From contig PCTP01000123.1 of the NCBI GenBank assembly GCA_002770795.1, positions 1-5,590 of the forward strand: a stretch of DNA of 5,590 nt. Reading direction: 5' to 3'. The notes below the pieces were generated by a model, which was not told the DNA's origin, ran no database searches, and was given only the letters and a program-made list of their open reading frames with translations. Below, piece after piece: positions 5,436 through 5,590 of the stretch; position 1 is the first letter of the stretch, and each line of letters begins with the position of its first letter. Origin of the DNA: Gammaproteobacteria bacterium CG22_combo_CG10-13_8_21_14_all_40_8 (GTDB lineage Bacteria > Pseudomonadota > Gammaproteobacteria > Enterobacterales > GCA-002770795). A program made the position numbers and the translations under genes.

Positions 5436-5468
5436 TGATTGAAACTGATTGTTTAATTTAATAATTTT

Positions 5469-5590
5469 TCAAATAGTTATTAAGCGTTTTCTTTTTGAAA
5501 ATTCATGATGTAATCGTTCTAACAATTGCTCAACTTGTGATAACTGATGTTGTGCCGTTAAGGTCACTCGCAATCTGGATGTGCCTTTGG
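5469..5590 (-). CDS. bioF: 8-amino-7-oxononanoate synthase, C-terminal end (partial)
   Basis: The minus strand reads KGTSRLRVTLTAQHQLSQVE and on to a TGA at 5471-5469, giving 39 complete codons before the stop. The PxGTSRLRxTLTAxH pattern is the conserved C-terminal small-domain motif of BioF, the PLP enzyme that condenses pimeloyl-ACP (or -CoA) with L-alanine. Its arginine-containing GTSRLR segment is near-universal in the family. The end of the protein, LLERLHHEFSKRKRLITI, is basic and helical. The gene is cut by the window edge, so the PLP lysine and the start are not seen. It lies 44 nt upstream of bioH in the same direction, as expected for a bioF-bioH-bioC-bioD operon. KBL and other alpha-oxoamine synthases have a similar tail, but the neighbours make BioF by far the most likely. 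Confidence 0.88.
   Translation of the reverse strand, partial: KGTSRLRVTLTAQHQLSQVEQLLERLHHEFSKRKRLITI

Overview
The window comes from an AT-rich (roughly 40% G+C by eye) Gram-negative bacterium, most likely a gammaproteobacterium. The main evidence is a bioF-bioH-bioC-bioD cluster whose BioH and BioC closely resemble the gammaproteobacterial proteins. Low G+C together with bioH inside the biotin operon suggests a Legionella/Coxiella-type lineage, but that placement is inference.

Nearly everything reads on the minus strand, so transcription runs from right to left. From the right edge: the 3' end of bioF (5469-5590, cut by the window edge), bioH (4645-5424), bioC (3700-4632), bioD (3029-3703), and an unrecognised membrane protein gene (2143-3039). 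The gaps are 44 and 12 nt, followed by 4-nt and 11-nt overlaps, so this is one translationally coupled operon. Its promoter must lie beyond the right edge. BioC methylates the malonyl primer and BioH removes that methyl from pimeloyl-ACP after elongation. BioF then makes 8-amino-7-oxononanoate, and BioD closes the ureido ring to give dethiobiotin. The role of the membrane protein in this set is unknown.

A 263-nt gap (1880-2142) follows. It holds GGCAA-type inverted repeats and a promoter matching the flagellar sigma-28 (FliA) consensus at 12 of 16 positions with exact 11-nt spacing. That promoter drives a 99-residue gene (1580-1879) whose two ends look like the terminal helices of flagellar rod/hook proteins. 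Next come a 200-nt gap with two unrelated tandem repeats, both of 15-bp period, and a 327-residue predicted metalloprotease of the SprA-related / CJM1_0395 type (396-1379) with an HEQAH motif. The small axial-like protein and the protease may form one flagellar-regulated unit.

The left edge (about 1-395) is a degraded mobile-element remnant. A plus-strand reading frame keeps the first ~60 residues of what looks like a DUF4338/transposase-associated N-terminal domain, then loses the family pattern and runs convergently into the 3' end of the protease gene. Two perfect 7-bp-stem inverted repeats (85-103 and 317-334) bracket the remnant. Positions 1-83 show no gene I can support. No tRNA, rRNA, CRISPR array or complete insertion sequence is present. 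No gap between genes exceeds 300 bases.
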